A stretch of DNA of 64,000 bases from Mangifera indica (lineage: Eukaryota; Streptophyta; Magnoliopsida; Sapindales; Anacardiaceae), in assembly GCF_011075055.1 (NCBI RefSeq), contig NC_058145.1, positions 10,227,894-10,291,893 on the forward strand, read 5' to 3'. The notes beneath the pieces were generated by a model. That model saw nothing but the letters and a program-made list of their open reading frames with translations, did no database searches and was not told where the DNA came from. The translations under genes were made by a program, and so were the position numbers. Below are positions 33,389-46,700 of this stretch, piece after piece (position 1 is the first letter of the stretch; every line of letters starts with the position of its first letter).

Positions 33389-35631
33389 TGTAATACCCTC
33401 AGGTACATTTTAGGGGTATTTATGTCTTTTGACCCTATTTTGAGATATTTTCAGTTTTAAATATATATGTTCACATGCATGTGTGTGTGTTTTTATATAT
33501 ATATATCTACATAAATATATAGATATACATAAAGAAATTTAAAAAAAAGAGAAAAGAAAAAGAAAATGAGATAAGGATTATATAAAAAGAGAAAAAGTCA
33601 AAAAGGTAACTTTTACCCTTCTTCCATCATCTTCTCCACCTCATCTAGCAGCCAGCCCTCTTCATGCGATTTTCTTTTGTTTTGTGAAGATAAAGAAAGG
33701 AATTGAAGGAGTTTTGGAAGACAAATAAGAAAAGAAAACAAAGAAGCACTTTGGAAGCCTTGGTAACCAAAAGATCTTATTTTTTTCCCTTTATCTATGT
33801 TTATATGCATGTTATGTGAATATGTTAGTGTGCTTTGGTATTGATTTAAAGTGGTTTTAGTGATAAAGGAAGCAAAACAAAGAGAAGGAAGCCAACTTGC
33901 AAAGATTTAACTTGAAACAAGGTAAGGGGTATCATCCTTGATATGTTACATGTTTTAGGCTTTTGGTTCCTTGGATCTATGTTATAAATGATGATTTTGA
34001 AGTTGAGAAATGTTGTTTTTCCATTTGGGATATCTGTGTGTGTGATTTTGTTCATGGCAGAGAGTTGCATAATATTTACAGTTTTACCACTGATTTTGTC
34101 ACATGTTTTGGCTATCTTATCTGCTGCATCATGAGTGTTATTATAGCTTGTTGGAAAGCTCTTTGAATCCTCTTTCCAAAGATATATAGCTTGTATTAAT
34201 TAGAGATCATTTGGACTATTAAATATTGTATGAACCAAAAAGACTGATTTACCAAATAAACAGGGGAGAGGTTTTTTGTCACTGATTTCATCTCACATTT
34301 TGATTGCCTTATCTAATTCATTAAGTGTGCTATTATAGCTTGTTGGAAAGCTCTTTGAATCCTCTTTCCAATGATATATAGCTTGTATTAATTATATATC
34401 ATTTGGACTGTTAAATATTGTATAAACCAAAAGGACTACTTTACCAAATAAACAGGGGAGAGGTTTTTTGCCACTAATTTCATCTCACATTTTGACTGCC
34501 TTATCTAATGAATTATGAGTGCTATTTTAGCTTGTTGGAAAGCTCTTTGAATCCTCTTTTCAACAATGTTTGTATGAATTAGAGACTATTTGGGTTGTTA
34601 AATTATATGAAAAAGAAGGTTGCCCTACCAAATGAACAATATTTCACAGATTTTGGGAAAGAAAGAAAATGAGAAAAAGGAAAGAAAGAAAGAAAGAAAG
34701 AAAAGGAAAGGAAAGAAAGGAGAGAAAAAGAAAAGCAAGAAAAAGGAATTTGGGCGCTCAAGATTCAAGGGTTGTCCCAAGAGTATGGTCTGGTGAGTTA
34801 TGAATAGATTTAGATGGAAGCAAGATTAGTAAGATATAATGCACGCATGCATGCTATGAACTATGAGGGGGCACTTTACACTACACCGCTCACAGTAGGG
34901 TACGTCTGTAGTAGGACATAGACCCACAGTAGGGTCTGCTCGCAGTAAAACATGCTCGTAGTAGAGCTCAATTCAGATTCAAAAATGGTGTAGTGAGAGA
35001 AAAGAAGAGAGCTCGAGCTTAGAAAAGTGTCAAATCCCTATAGTCAGCTTTCAGAAAGTATCAAATAGATACCAGATGGGACAAAGTATGGCCCAAATAG
35101 TAAAGAATGAACTAGATTTTCCCCTTAATTTCTTATAGAGGTTATAATGTGGGGTTGAGTCTCGAGAGTGAGTTAGAACAGGAAATAAGATAGTTTACTT
35201 ACTCTTCTCCCCTTACTAAGTGTTATTATCTCTCACTTCCTTTCCTTTCCTGATTGCAGGTACAAGTGATCGAGGTAGCTGCAAGGCAGGCTCAGGTTAG
35301 CGAAGATAGATCCGGTTGGAGTAGGTTATCTCTGGTTTATTTTACATGCATACAGTGGCATGTTCTTGTCGACTTTTGACCTTTTTGAGATGATTGTATA
35401 GTTGTATATGATTACTCCCTGTTTTCATACGCTTTCAGATGAGTTTTCATATGAGTATTTACATCTTTTGTTTGTTTGCTTCCAGATTTTCAATTTTATT
35501 GGAATACTTTCTAAATACTTTTAGTGATACGTTTATTTTAAAGTATTTTAAAAGAAAAAAATAGACACTCCAGATATTAATTCATAACATTTCTTCTTCG
35601 GTGGGTAGTATTTCTAGAGAGGGATGTTACA
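33389..35631 (+). repeat. 5' LTR of the Tekay-type element with internal 192-bp tandem repeats
   Basis: Contains about three units of a 192-bp tandem repeat. The phrase agcttgttggaaagctcttt starts at 34,145, 34,337 and 34,529. A GAAA-rich purine tract follows at about 34,663-34,745, and a run of cagtaggg/gtagtag phrases at about 34,885-34,970. Open frames within it are repeat artefacts. Confidence 0.9.
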
Positions 35632-35633
35632 AG

Positions 35634-35646
35634 TTGGTATCAGAGC
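35634..35646 (+). other. Primer-binding site of the Tekay-type element
   Basis: ttggtatcagagc matches the initiator tRNA-Met primer-binding site. It follows the LTR end (ttaca) by two bases. Confidence 0.88.
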
Positions 35647-35820
35647 ATGACTTTAGGAACCCAAAAAATGTTTTCTAAAACAAAATGGTGTAATCCAAGG
35701 TAACACAGAGATGAAATACCTTCCAGCCACGCTGATCACCTTCGCAGCCGATCACTGTAAGTTAAGTTTTCACTTATACCTACTGAGTTTTCTGAAACTG
35801 ATGTGTTCATTTTCAGGACC

Positions 35821-36860
35821 TATGAGTCAAACACCAATAGATCCTTTTCAGGTACCCCAAGAGGCACTCAGTGCACATGATGTGTGAGAAATTTTTAGAA
35901 AGATGATGAGAGAGCATAGAGGTGCTCCTATACAGGGAAGTGAGATGGCGCATATGCCGCCAATCTAGGGACACAATATGAGGGAGGTTACTTCAGCATC
36001 TACAGTAACCCCAGTGAGGACTTAGTTGCATCATATTTTTAACCTCCCTAGTATGTACTAACCTCAAAAGTTTGATGGTGTAAAGGACCCAATAGTAGCC
36101 GAAGAGTGGTTGGAATCAGTAGATAGTGCAATGGCCCTATTTGATATGACCGATCAAGAGAGAGTAAGATATACCACCTGTCTTTTTAGGGGCAAGAATA
36201 TGGTGGAACTTAGTCAGGGAGATGGTCAATGTCTTAGAGATGATATGGTCTGAGTTCAGGTGTCGATTTGAGGCAGAGTACAGGGGCGCTGATGTTACTT
36301 GCATTAAGGCGCAAGAGTTCATTAATCTAGTGCAGGGGACAGATTCAACAAAGGAATATTCTACCAAGTTTAATTAGTTATCCCAATATGCCCTCAAGAT
36401 AGCTAGTACAAAGATGGGGTGTATGCAGAAGTTCATGTACAGGCTAGATCCAGAGATAGCTCAAGATGTTATAACAGCAGGTCTTCGATAGAGCTTTAAG
36501 GACAGAGGTTTTTGTGAAGAGGAGGTTTGGTCAGACCATAGGGCAAAAGGTTACACCCCCTACTACCATGCTAGTTTCCCTGATGAGTAGTGGTTCAGTT
36601 TCAGCACAGAGAGACCCTCCTTCAGAATGAGACAAGAAGGGTAAATAACCTTTCTAGTTCAGAGGCATGAAAAAAAACTAGAAGAGTGAAAAGAAACAAA
36701 GAGGACTTGAGATACTAGCTTGCCAGAAATATGGGAAGCAACATAAAAGAGAGTGTTTGACAGACTAGACAGTTTGTTTCAGATGTCGTCAGCCTAGACA
36801 TATTGCTCGTTTTTGTATAGCTGCCCCAGTGAGAGTAGAGAGCAACAACCTGTTAGAAGG
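35821..36860 (+). pseudogene. Tekay-type gag, broken
   Basis: Starts at an ATG near 35,821 (MSQTPIDPFQVPQEA). A PQKFDGVKDPIVAEEWLESV stretch typical of Ty3 gag follows near 36,065. Stops occur from 35,886 on. A CCHC zinc knuckle, CFRCRQPRHIARFC, lies at about 36,778-36,819 and is intact in its cysteines and histidine. Confidence 0.78.
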
Positions 36861-36929
36861 GATATAAACAAAGTTTATACGATCACCTAGGGACCATCAG
36901 AGGCTAACCCATCAGTAGTCATGACTCAG

Positions 36930-37541
36930 ATTCTCTATCTTGATACTCCTATTTATGTTTTAGTTGATTGTGGGGCTATTCATTATTTTGTAGCCAAAAG
37001 TTTGCTTAAGAGGTTAAAGTTGCAACCCATTAAAATAGCCTAAAGGATTATGATCGAATTGCCTGATAGGGGGTCAGTCATTAGTGAGATGATACTGCTA
37101 GGATAGAGTATTATGATTCAGGGTCGACAGTTACTAGTGGACCTGATTGTGTTTGAAATGCTAGATTTTGATATGATTTTAGGGATGAACTTTTTGGGGA
37201 GATACGAAGCTGAGATTGATTGTAAAAAGAAGAAAAAGAGATTTAACCTGGACTCTAGAGATCAATTCGAGTTCGATGAGGGTCATATCTGGAGCTTAAT
37301 GATCAGTATGTTGAAAGCTAGTAAAATGTTGAAAAAGGGGTGTATAGGATATTTGGCTCATATAGTGAGTAAGGTTGAGTTAAGCCCAACTATTGATGAG
37401 ACGCTAATGGTATGTGAGTTTCCAGATGTGTTTCCAAGTGAGCCATCGGGATTAGCTCCTAAGCTAGAGGTTAAGTTTAGTATAGAGTTGGCACTTGGCA
37501 CAACACCTATTTCAAGAGCCTTGTCGAGTTACAAGAATTGA
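36930..37541 (+). pseudogene. Tekay-type aspartic protease and linker to RT
   Basis: YVLVDCGAIHYFVA shows the retropepsin Asp with Cys in place of the usual Ser or Thr, so activity is doubtful. GMNFLGRYEAEIDCKKK and the pre-RT linker PDVFPSEPSGLAP follow, open from 37,113. A frame change at about 37,530 leads into RT. Confidence 0.78.
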
Positions 37542-38770
37542 AAAAGTAGCTTCAAGAGTTATTAGATCATGGTTTTATCAGACCGAGCCATTCTCCTTAG
37601 GGAGCTCCCACCTATTTGTGAAAAAGAAATATGGGTCCATGAAGATGTGCATTGATTATAGAGAGCTAAATAAAGTCATAATTAAGAACAAGTACCTGTT
37701 ACCCAGGATTGATGATTTATTTGATCAGTTGAAGGGATTTGTGGTCTTCTCCAAAATAGATTTGAGATCTGGTTATCACCAGGTGAGAGTGGTAGAGAAG
37801 GATATACCCAAGATAACTTTTCGAACGAGGTATGACTACTTTGAGTTTGTAGTGAAGTCGTTCGAATTGACAAATACCCCTGCAGTATTTATGGATTTGA
37901 TGAACAAGGTATTCCACGACTACCTAGATAAATTTATTGTGGTATTCATTGATGATATCTTAGTATATTCTTATAGTCGAGATAAGCATGAGCAGTAATT
38001 GAGGTTTACCCTCCAAAGGTTGAGAGAGAAACAATTGTATGCCAAATTCTCAAAGTATGAACTTTGGCTAGATAGAGTTACCTTTTTGGGGCATGTGATT
38101 TCAGCATAGGGTATATCTGTCGATCCTAGTAAGATTGAGGTAATAGTTGAATAGCAAAGACCAAAGAAAGTCAAGGAGATTCGTAGTTTCCTGGGTTTGG
38201 CGGGGTATTACCAGAGGTTTGTAGAGGGATTTACCAGACTAGCTCGACCTCTTACAACCCTCACAAAGAAAGCAACGCTATTTCAGTGGTTAGATGCTTG
38301 TGAGACAAGCTTCCAAGAATTGAAAAGAAGATTAACTACTGCTCTTGTGTTAGCACTCCCAGATGAGGGAGTTAAGTATGATTGATACACTAATGTCTCA
38401 CACGGTGGTTTAGAAGCAATATTGATACAACAAGACAAGGTGATAACATATGCCTCAAGACAGTTGGAAGAATTTGAAACTTGATACCCTACGTATGATT
38501 TGGAGTTAGCAGTGGTAATTTTTGCTTTGAAAATCTGAAGATACTATTTGTATAAGGTAAGATGTAATATTTATACTAACTATAAAATATTTCTTCACTC
38601 AAAAATAGTCAAATATGAGACAGAGGGGATGGCTAGAGTTAGTAAAAGACTATGACTGTGATATTAAATACCATCCAGGCAAGACTAATGTGGTTGTAGA
38701 TGCCTTCAGTAGAAAAGTAATGATATCATAATTGACGGTCTAGAGAGAAATTCAAAGAGATATGGACTAA
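37542..38770 (+). pseudogene. Tekay-type reverse transcriptase and RNase H
   Basis: RT blocks [31 protein letters not shown] and the catalytic [10 protein letters not shown] (near 37,944-37,973) are present. A stop follows at 37,998. The thumb and RNase H continue with FLGLAGYYQRFVEGFT (near 38,190), then KYHPGKTNVVVDAFSRK near 38,670, with stops at 38,384 and elsewhere. Confidence 0.88.
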
Positions 38771-39780
38771 GAGTAGATTGAGTTTGTGATTGGAGCCCTC
38801 GCCAGATTAGAGATTCAGTCCACTCTCATAAATAAGATTCGAGAGGCTCAAACAAGAGATAAGTGGTGTCAACAAAAAATTCAGAAAGTTAAAGAGTGTC
38901 TCGAGACAAATTTTCAAGTATCAAATGGAATTCTCAAATTCAGAGATCGAGTATATGTTCTTCAGATAACTGAATTGAGACAGAGAATTCTTACAGAGGC
39001 TCATAGTACTCTTTACACTGCCCACCCTGAAGGTGTAAAGATGTATCAGGATTTAAAAAGACATTTTTGGTAGTCAGGCATGAAAAGCGATATAGGTGAG
39101 TTTGTTACTAGATGTCTTATCTGTCAACAAATTAAGGCCGAACACCAAAGACCTTCAGGGTTGCTTCAGCCTCTGCCTATTCCAGAATGGAAATAGGAGC
39201 ATATCTTTATGGACTTTATCAGTGGACTCCCTAGAGTTTAGAATGGATGTAATGTTATCTGGGTGATTATTGATAGATTAACCAAGTCAGCTTATTTCCT
39301 GCCCATCAAAGATACTACTACCACAAATCAGCTAGGGAGATTATTAGATTACATGGGGTACCCAAGACAATAGTATCTGGTCGTGATACAAGATTTGTAT
39401 CAGCTTTCTAGAAGAGTCTCCAAAGATCTTTGGGTACTAATTTGGTATTTAGTACAACCTATCATCCTCAGACAGATGGTCAGATGGAGAAGGTTAATCA
39501 GATTTTGGAGGACATGTTGAGAGCTTGTTGCTTAGATCATAAAGCTACATTGGTAGAAATGTTACCCTTGGTGGAGTTTGCTTATAATAATAGCTACCAG
39601 ACGATTATTCAGATGACACCTTATGAGGCATTATATGGTAGGAAGTGTCGTTTTCCTCTTCACTGGGATAAGATAGGAGAGAAAGATGTGTTATCTAGAT
39701 CCCTTGGGCCCGAATTGACCCAAAAAATGATTGATGATGTCCAACTAATCAGGCAGAGAATAAAACAGGCCCAGGATTGA
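38771..39780 (+). pseudogene. Tekay-type integrase
   Basis: The zinc-finger part (TEAHSTLYTAHPEGVKMYQDL, split by the usual spacing) is open to 39,073. The core follows with stops, a MDFISGLPRV-like piece near 39,210 and a GRDTRFVS-like piece near 39,380. The last part, from 39,430, is open with TTYHPQTDGQMEKVNQILED and FAYNNSYQTIIQMTPYEALYG. A frame lesion lies near 39,330. Confidence 0.87.
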
Positions 39781-40255
39781 TAGAAAAGTTATACAGACCA
39801 TCGATGCCGAGACTTGGAATTCAATGTAGGTGAATTTGTATTTGTAAAGGTTGCTCCATTCAAGCATTTGATGAGATTTAGAAAGAAAGGAAAGCTAGCT
39901 CCCAGATTTATTGGTCCATATGAGATAATTGAAAGAGTTGGTAAAGTGGCTTACAGATTGGTTTTACAAACGAGTATGGATCGGATTCATAATGTATTTC
40001 ATGTCTCATCGTTAAGGAAATGCCTTGGTGATCATTCCCAAGTCGTGAATACAGATGATATTAAGTTATCAGAAGACCTTAGTTATGAAGAAAGACCGAT
40101 TCAGATACTTGACAGAAGAATTAAGCAACTAAGGAATCGATAGATTCCTCTATTAAAAGTCTTATGGAGAAACCAAAAGGTAGAGAAGGCCACTTAAGAA
40201 ATTGAGCAGACCATGAAAGAGAAGTATCCAAAGTTGTTTTTATGAATTCCGAGAA
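39781..40255 (+). pseudogene. Integrase C-terminus and chromodomain-like tail
   Basis: Carries FIGPYEIIERVGKVAYRL and MDRIHNVFHVSSLRKC, then YEERPIQILDRRIKQLRN, and, beyond a stop at 40,141, VLWRNQKVEKAT and MKEKYPKLF. This is the Tekay/Del tail thought to aid heterochromatin targeting. One stop splits it. Confidence 0.82.
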
Positions 40256-40281
40256 CAGAATTCTTGTGAAGGGGGAAAAGT

Positions 40282-42485
40282 TGTAATACCCTGAGGTACA
40301 TTTCAGGGGCATTTATGTCTTTTGACCCTATTTCGAGATATTTTCAGTTTTAAATATATATGTTCATATGCATATGTGTGTGTTTTTATATATATATCTA
40401 CATAAATATATAGATATACATAAAGAAATTTAAAAAAAAAAAAGAAAAAGAAAATGAGATAAGGATTATATAAAGAGAGAAAAAGTCAAAAAGGAAACTT
40501 TTACCCTTCTTCCATCATCTTCTCCACCTCATCTAGCAGCCAGCCCTCTTCATGCCATTTTCTTTTGTTTTATGAAGATAAAGAAAGGAATTGAGGGAGT
40601 TTTGGAAGACAAATAAGAAAAGAAAACAAAGAAGCACTTTGGAAGCCTTGGTAACCAAAAGATCTCCTTCCTTTCCCTTTATCTATGTTTATATGCATGT
40701 TATGTGAATATGTTAGTGTGTTTTGGTATTGATTTAAAGTGGTTTTGGTGATAAAGGAAGCAAAACAAAGAGAATGAAGTCAACTTACAAAGATTTAGCT
40801 TGAAACAAGGTAAGGGGTATCGTCCTTGATATGTTGCATGTTTTAGGCTTTTGGTTCCTTAGATCTATGTTATAAATGATGATTTTGAAGTTGAGAAATG
40901 TTGTTTTGCCATTTGGGATATCTATGTGTGTGATTTTGTTTATGGCAAAGAGTTACATAATATTTATAGTTTTGCCACTGATTTCGTCCCATGTTTTGGT
41001 TGTCTTATCTGATGAATCATGAGTGTTATTATAGCTTGTTGAAAAGCTATATATAGCTTGTATGAATTAGAGATCATTTGAACTGTTAAATATTGTCTAA
41101 ACCAAAAGGACTGTTTTACCAAATAAACAGGGGAGAGTTTTTGCCACTGATTTCATCTCATGTTTTGGCTACCTTATCTAATGAATTATGCGTTCTATTA
41201 TAGCTTTCTGGAAAGCTCTTTAACTCCTCTTTCCAATGATATATAGCTTGTATGAATTAGAGATCATTTAGACTATTAAATATTATATGAACCAAAATGA
41301 CTACTTTACCAAATAAACAGGGGAAAGGTTTTTTGCCATTGATTTCATCTCACCTTTTGATTATCTTATCTAATGAATTATGAGTGCTATTTTAGCTTGT
41401 TGGAAAGCTCTTTGAATCCTATTTTCAACAATATATAGTTTGTATGGATTAGAGACTGTTTGTGTTGTTAAATTGTATGAAAAAGAAGGTTGCCCTACCA
41501 AATGAACAGTATTTCACAGATTTTGGGAAAGAAAGAAAAAGAGAAAAAGGAAAGAAAGAAAGAAAGAAAGAAAAGGAAAGGAAAGAAAGGAGAGAGAAAA
41601 AAAACAAGAAAAAGGAATTTGGGGGCTCAAGATTCAGGGGTCATCCCAAGAGTATGGTCTGGTGAGTTATGAATAAATTTAGATGAAAGCAAGATTAGTA
41701 AGATATAAGGCACGCATGCATGCTATGAACTATGAGGGGGCACTTTACACTACATCGCCAGCAATAGGGTACATCCATAGTAGGACATAGACTCACAGTA
41801 GGGTCCGCTCGCAGTAGAGCATGCTCGTAGTAGAGCTCAATTCAGATTCAAAAATGGTGTAGTGAGAGAAAGGAAGAGAGCTCGAGCTTAGAAAAGTGTC
41901 AAATCCCTATAGTCAGCTTCCAGAAAGTATCAAATAGACACCAGATGGGACAAAGTATAGCCCAAATTGTAAAAAATGAACTAGATTATCCCTTCAATTT
42001 CTTATAGAGGTTATGATGTGGGGTTGAGTCTTGAGAGTGAGTTAGAACAGGAAATGAGATAGTTTACTTACTCCTCTCCCCTTACTAAGTGTTCTTATCT
42101 CTCACTTCCTTTTCTTTCCTGATTGCAGGTACAGGTTATCGAGGTAGCTGCGAGGTTGGGTCAGGTCATCGAAGATAGATCTGATTGGAGCAGGTTATCT
42201 CTGGTTTATATTACATGCATACAGTGGCATGTTCTTGTCGACTTTTGACCTTTTTAAAATGATTATACAGTTATATATGATTACTCCTTGTTTTCAGATG
42301 AGTTTTCATATAAGTATATACATCTTTTGTTCTCTTCCAGATTTTCAGTTTTTTTGGAATACTTTCTAAACACTTTTAGTGATGTGTTTATTTTAAAGTA
42401 TTTTAAAAGAAAAAAATAGACGCTTCAGATATTAATTCTAAAATTTCTTCTTCGGTGGGTAGTATTTCTAGGGAGAGATGTTACA
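40282..42485 (+). repeat. 3' LTR of the Tekay-type element
   Basis: Pairs with the LTR at 33,389. Tandem units start at 41,033, 41,202 and 41,394, so the first unit is 169 bp where the 5' LTR has 192; 23 bp were lost here or gained there. This explains much of the 39-bp length difference. A GAAA-rich tract lies at 41,524-41,600. Confidence 0.92.
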
Positions 42486-42490
42486 TGTTA

Positions 42491-43740
42491 CGTCCTAAAT
42501 TAACGACATGCGAGGTATTTGACCTATTGTAAATTTTATAAAGACTCTATTATGGAAAAAGTGATTCAGAAAATGATACGGGTTGATGAAATGGTCTTAG
42601 TCATAATAGATGATGTATTCGTTGTATCATATATTTGTTAAATGTGGGAATTCTAAGATTAGTAAAATTTAATAAAATTCTCATCTAGAATTTATATTAA
42701 TGCAGTTAGATTGAATTTTAAAATGTCAAGAATTTGTGTTACAAAAGATGATTGGGGACATAGTGAACTTTCGATTTTATGCCTTAGGTGAGATATTTTA
42801 AATTTTAATGCATAATTACGATAATTGATGTATATTTGATTATATTGAGTTATGTCTAATATATGTCTCTGTTATCTAGTTAACTATAACATCTTAGGAA
42901 ATAATGGCTTATTTGAATGAGAATAATACTGAATAGAGATAATTCCAACATGTGGCATTTAAAATATACAATATCCTGGATGAGCAAAAGGCTTTGAAGG
43001 GCATAGATCTAGTTAAGATAGAGTCGTGGCTAATTAAGGGATAGAAATCCAAATGATGCCTTACACAAATGTGATATGGGCGTACATCACACATGTAAGA
43101 TGTGAAACTCACTTTGTCTGATATCTTGACTCATTCCATATATAATGCTCTATTATATGAGTGTTAGCAATGTTCAACTGCATATGTCATAAGTATAGTT
43201 TTTATTAAAAAGTTTGGAGGAATTGCAATCCTCAAATAAAGATAGTTGATTGTTAAATTTGATTAAATGTCAAATGTGGTAATTGAACAAAAGTCAATTA
43301 GGTGTACCCTGACAAATGAATAGTAGATTCATTTAATAAAACAATCTCTTCCCAAAAGTAAGAGTGTATGAAGGTGCATATGATCCATAATGAGAATTGA
43401 ATGACTTTTGTTAGTTGTTCTTGCCACAAAGAACTAGAAGACAAATGCCCTTGAGACAGCTATACTTGATACTTATGCATACGTTATAGAGTCGAGTTTC
43501 AAAAGTAAGTGACTTAAGTCCAAATACAAGAAGGAGATCGTATAATGCTCAAAAAGAACAAGAACAAGGAATTGAAATGAGAGAGTGGCAAAAGTACTAG
43601 AAGAAGAGACAAAAACAAGATGAATAGTTACAATAGAAACAATAAGGTTCATATCGCCTATGAATGAACGGAGGTGAAAAATGATAGTATTGTTGTGCAT
43701 AAAGTGATAAAACATTATTTTCTAGTACTATGATATTTAC
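42491..43740 (+). pseudogene. Copia gag remnant, continuation of the element split by Tekay
   Basis: Heavily decayed copia gag. The phrase IQNILDEQKALKGIDLVKIESW near 42,960-43,030 is split by substitutions but recognisable by its NIL-x-EQ-KAL core. Many stops. Probably the same element as the LTR and primer site at 30.9-31.3 kb, since the orientation agrees and the Tekay insert lies between. Confidence 0.55.
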
Positions 43741-46700
43741 TGAGTATTATCCTATGTAGATTATGGACTCAGAAGCCACCAACCAAATAGCTTATGATAG
43801 AGAATCTTTAGTAGATTTTAGTGAAATTTTGAAGAAGGTGAATTGAATGTATGTAGGCAACAATACAAGAGTTATAGTAAGAGAGATGAACATGAGCAAA
43901 TGAGTTTTGTGAGATGGTCGAATCTTATACCTATATAAAAATCAATATACTCCAAATATTCGACGAATCTTGGTTAAAGTACTTGTTCTTCTTAAACTAA
44001 AATATAATTTGAATTTCTCTAGGTGTTTTATCAAAATGTTATAGAATTGACTTCTATAAATTTGGTTTATTGGTTGAATGGTTGTATAGTGTTTGTCACC
44101 TTATATTCTAATAATGTAAAGTTTTTTTCATTATTTACTTCTCTTATATATATGGATATGAAAGCAAATATATGACATGCTAGATTAGGGCATATTGGCT
44201 AAGATGGGTTGAATAAATTAGTTTATGAAAGTTTATTAGAAATTTTTACATAAATAGAACTGCCCACATATGAAAAAGCTAAAAAAAAATTCTAGAAAAC
44301 CATTCAACAAAGTTGTAAGAGCTTGACTTTCTTTGTAATTTATATACTTAGGTATATGTTTTCCTATGGATGTCAAGCATGAGAAGGAATCTCATATCTC
44401 ATTACTTCTACTGATGACAATACTTGATTCGGTCTTGTTTACTTGATCTCCCTTGAGTTATAAATAATAGATTGTTTTAGACAATGTATATATAATTGAG
44501 GTTGAAAATCAATTAGACAAAAAATGGATAAAAGGTTTAAAAACTGATTAAAGTCTTGAGCATTTGTCCAAAAAAATTTGAGGAACGAAGCAATGAAAAA
44601 GAAATTGTATGATAACTAATAATTTCAATAACTTCATAACAAACTGGTGTAACGAGGGAGAGTGATTAAATTCTATTAGATTTGGTTAGGTCAATATTAG
44701 CACAAGCAAAACATTAACGTCATTTTGTGATGATATGACATTAATTGTTATTTGTGTACTTAATTGAGTGCCTACTAAATCAGTTGCTTCCACTCCCTAT
44801 AAGCTATGATCAAGTCGAAAACCTAAGTCAATTAATTGCAACTTTAATGGTTAACAATGTTTATCCACGACCTTTTCCATAAGTTTGAAAAACTAGGATA
44901 AAAAAAAATGAATATATCTTTATCAGATGTTCTGAACACTCCAAAGTGTACGTATTTATTAGGGAGGATTCCACTGAAAGATTAACCAAAATTGTATCAT
45001 AAGATGCTACATTTGTAAAGGATATTTTTCTTAATAGAGATAAGGTTGATAAAATGTTTCATCTGAATGAGATGAGAGAAGAATGAGGATAGATACATTT
45101 TAGTGACCATTAGTTGAGTCCTAAGAGATAATACCTATACTTATTTCAAATAGTGGGAGTAAATGCAATTGAGCTCCAACCTATTTTGGATAGTGGGAGT
45201 AATGATCTTCAATTGCTTGCCTTATTCAAATCAACCTAGTGAAAGCATTGAGATTAAGTTTTAATCTATTTCAGATAGTAGGAGCGTTAATTCTCAATTG
45301 CATAGGAGTGGACGTCCGAAAGTGCTCTAACGACATTTTAAATAAAAATGAGGTTTTCATAACCACTCCCTAATATGATGAAGAACCTAAAATTGTAAAA
45401 GAAGTTGTCTCATCCTTGGATAAGAAAAATGTTAAGATGTATTGAAAAAAAAGATGAAATACATAGAAAACAAACAAATTCTAGGTTTTGATTGACTCAC
45501 CTTCGATTAAAAATCCATTGGGAACAAGTGGATTCCCCGAATCAATCGTGAGACGGATAACTTAATAAATAAATATAATTTTGCTTTATAGTGAAAAACT
45601 ATACCCGATGAAAATGTATAGATTGTGTAAAAAAATATTTTTTGTCATTTATAAGATTTATTTTAACATGTTTAATTTTAGTTATAGTAATACATTTGAA
45701 TTTAGAATTATACCAGATGAATGTCAAGACAATTTTCCTTAATGGAAAACTTGACAAAGAAATCTGCATGAAATGAGATATAAATCTCGTTGTTATAAGT
45801 CTAAAGCATAGAGTGTGCAAGCTTCAAGAACGTTGAATGACCTAAAACTGTTATTCAAATACTAGTACTTGAAATTTCATAAGAGTTAATATCTTATAAC
45901 TTTAAAATGATTTATCAAGATTACCATGTCTATGTGACACAATCTGATGACAAATTTGTAATTTTATCAATAAGTGTAATGATGTGTAAATAGCTAGAAA
46001 TGATTTAAAGTAAGTGATGATTATCAAATGATGGTTGTCCATACTTTTGACCTGCAGGATATAAGAAAGCAAATTACATATTAGGAATTATCCAAAATGA
46101 TAAGTTGTAAACCTATTGATAATCCTGTGTCAAATGACGAATGATTGAGTCGAGAAATATGTCCCAAAACTTAAGATAGAGGCAGAAAAATGTCAATAGT
46201 TACCTATACAAATGTCATTAGATGTATTATGTATGCAATAATGTGTACATGCCTAGACATTTCTTTTTATTGTTAGGCTAGTTAGTCGATATAAGTCAAT
46301 GTTGAAAAAAGCACTAAAAGGTTGTCTATAGAATATTGATATCTTAAAGGCTCTATGAATTATTGTTTATATGATTAAGGATCGAATTTGTGTTTAATTG
46401 ACTACTGAGATGCTAATTTGGGAAGTGTTTAGACCAACACAAATTAAATTAAGGCTATTTTTTCTTACTCTAAAAGGGTTCATATCTTGAAGTGATAAAA
46501 AACAGAGATGTGTAGCCTTATCCACAATGGTAACCAAGTATATAATATGTTCAGTGATTGTTCAAGAAACTATTTTGTTAAGAAAATTCTTCGTAAATTT
46601 GAGTAAATAAGACGATATTATCGAAACAATAGTTGTCTGTTAAAATAAAATATCCTAAATTTTTATAGGACAACCAAACATATTGGCACTAGACATAATA

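Larger units (their letters stand above)
33389..42485 (+). mobile_element. Ty3/gypsy Tekay/Del-type retrotransposon, structurally complete, 9.1 kb
   Basis: LTRs at 33,389-35,631 (2,243 bp) and 40,282-42,485 (2,204 bp), both starting TGTAATACCCT and ending GATGTTACA. Exact 5-bp target duplication tgtta at 33,384-33,388 and 42,486-42,490. The primer-binding site ttggtatcagagc is at 35,634-35,646, and the polypurine tract gaagggggaaaag at 40,268-40,280. Order gag, protease, RT, RNase H, integrase and C-terminal chromodomain-like tail is the chromovirus plan. The coding part has many stops, so it is non-autonomous now. By eye the LTRs differ at roughly 3-4% in their first 330 bp, making this the youngest large insert that I could date. 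Confidence 0.95.

Noticed and set aside
34145..34720. CRISPR-like array
   Set aside because: The 192-bp units are contiguous tandem repeats without unique spacers, inside an LTR of a plant retrotransposon.
41462..41672. Lys/Glu-rich small proteins
   Set aside because: Translation of a GAAA-rich purine tract in the Tekay LTR, in two frames at once.
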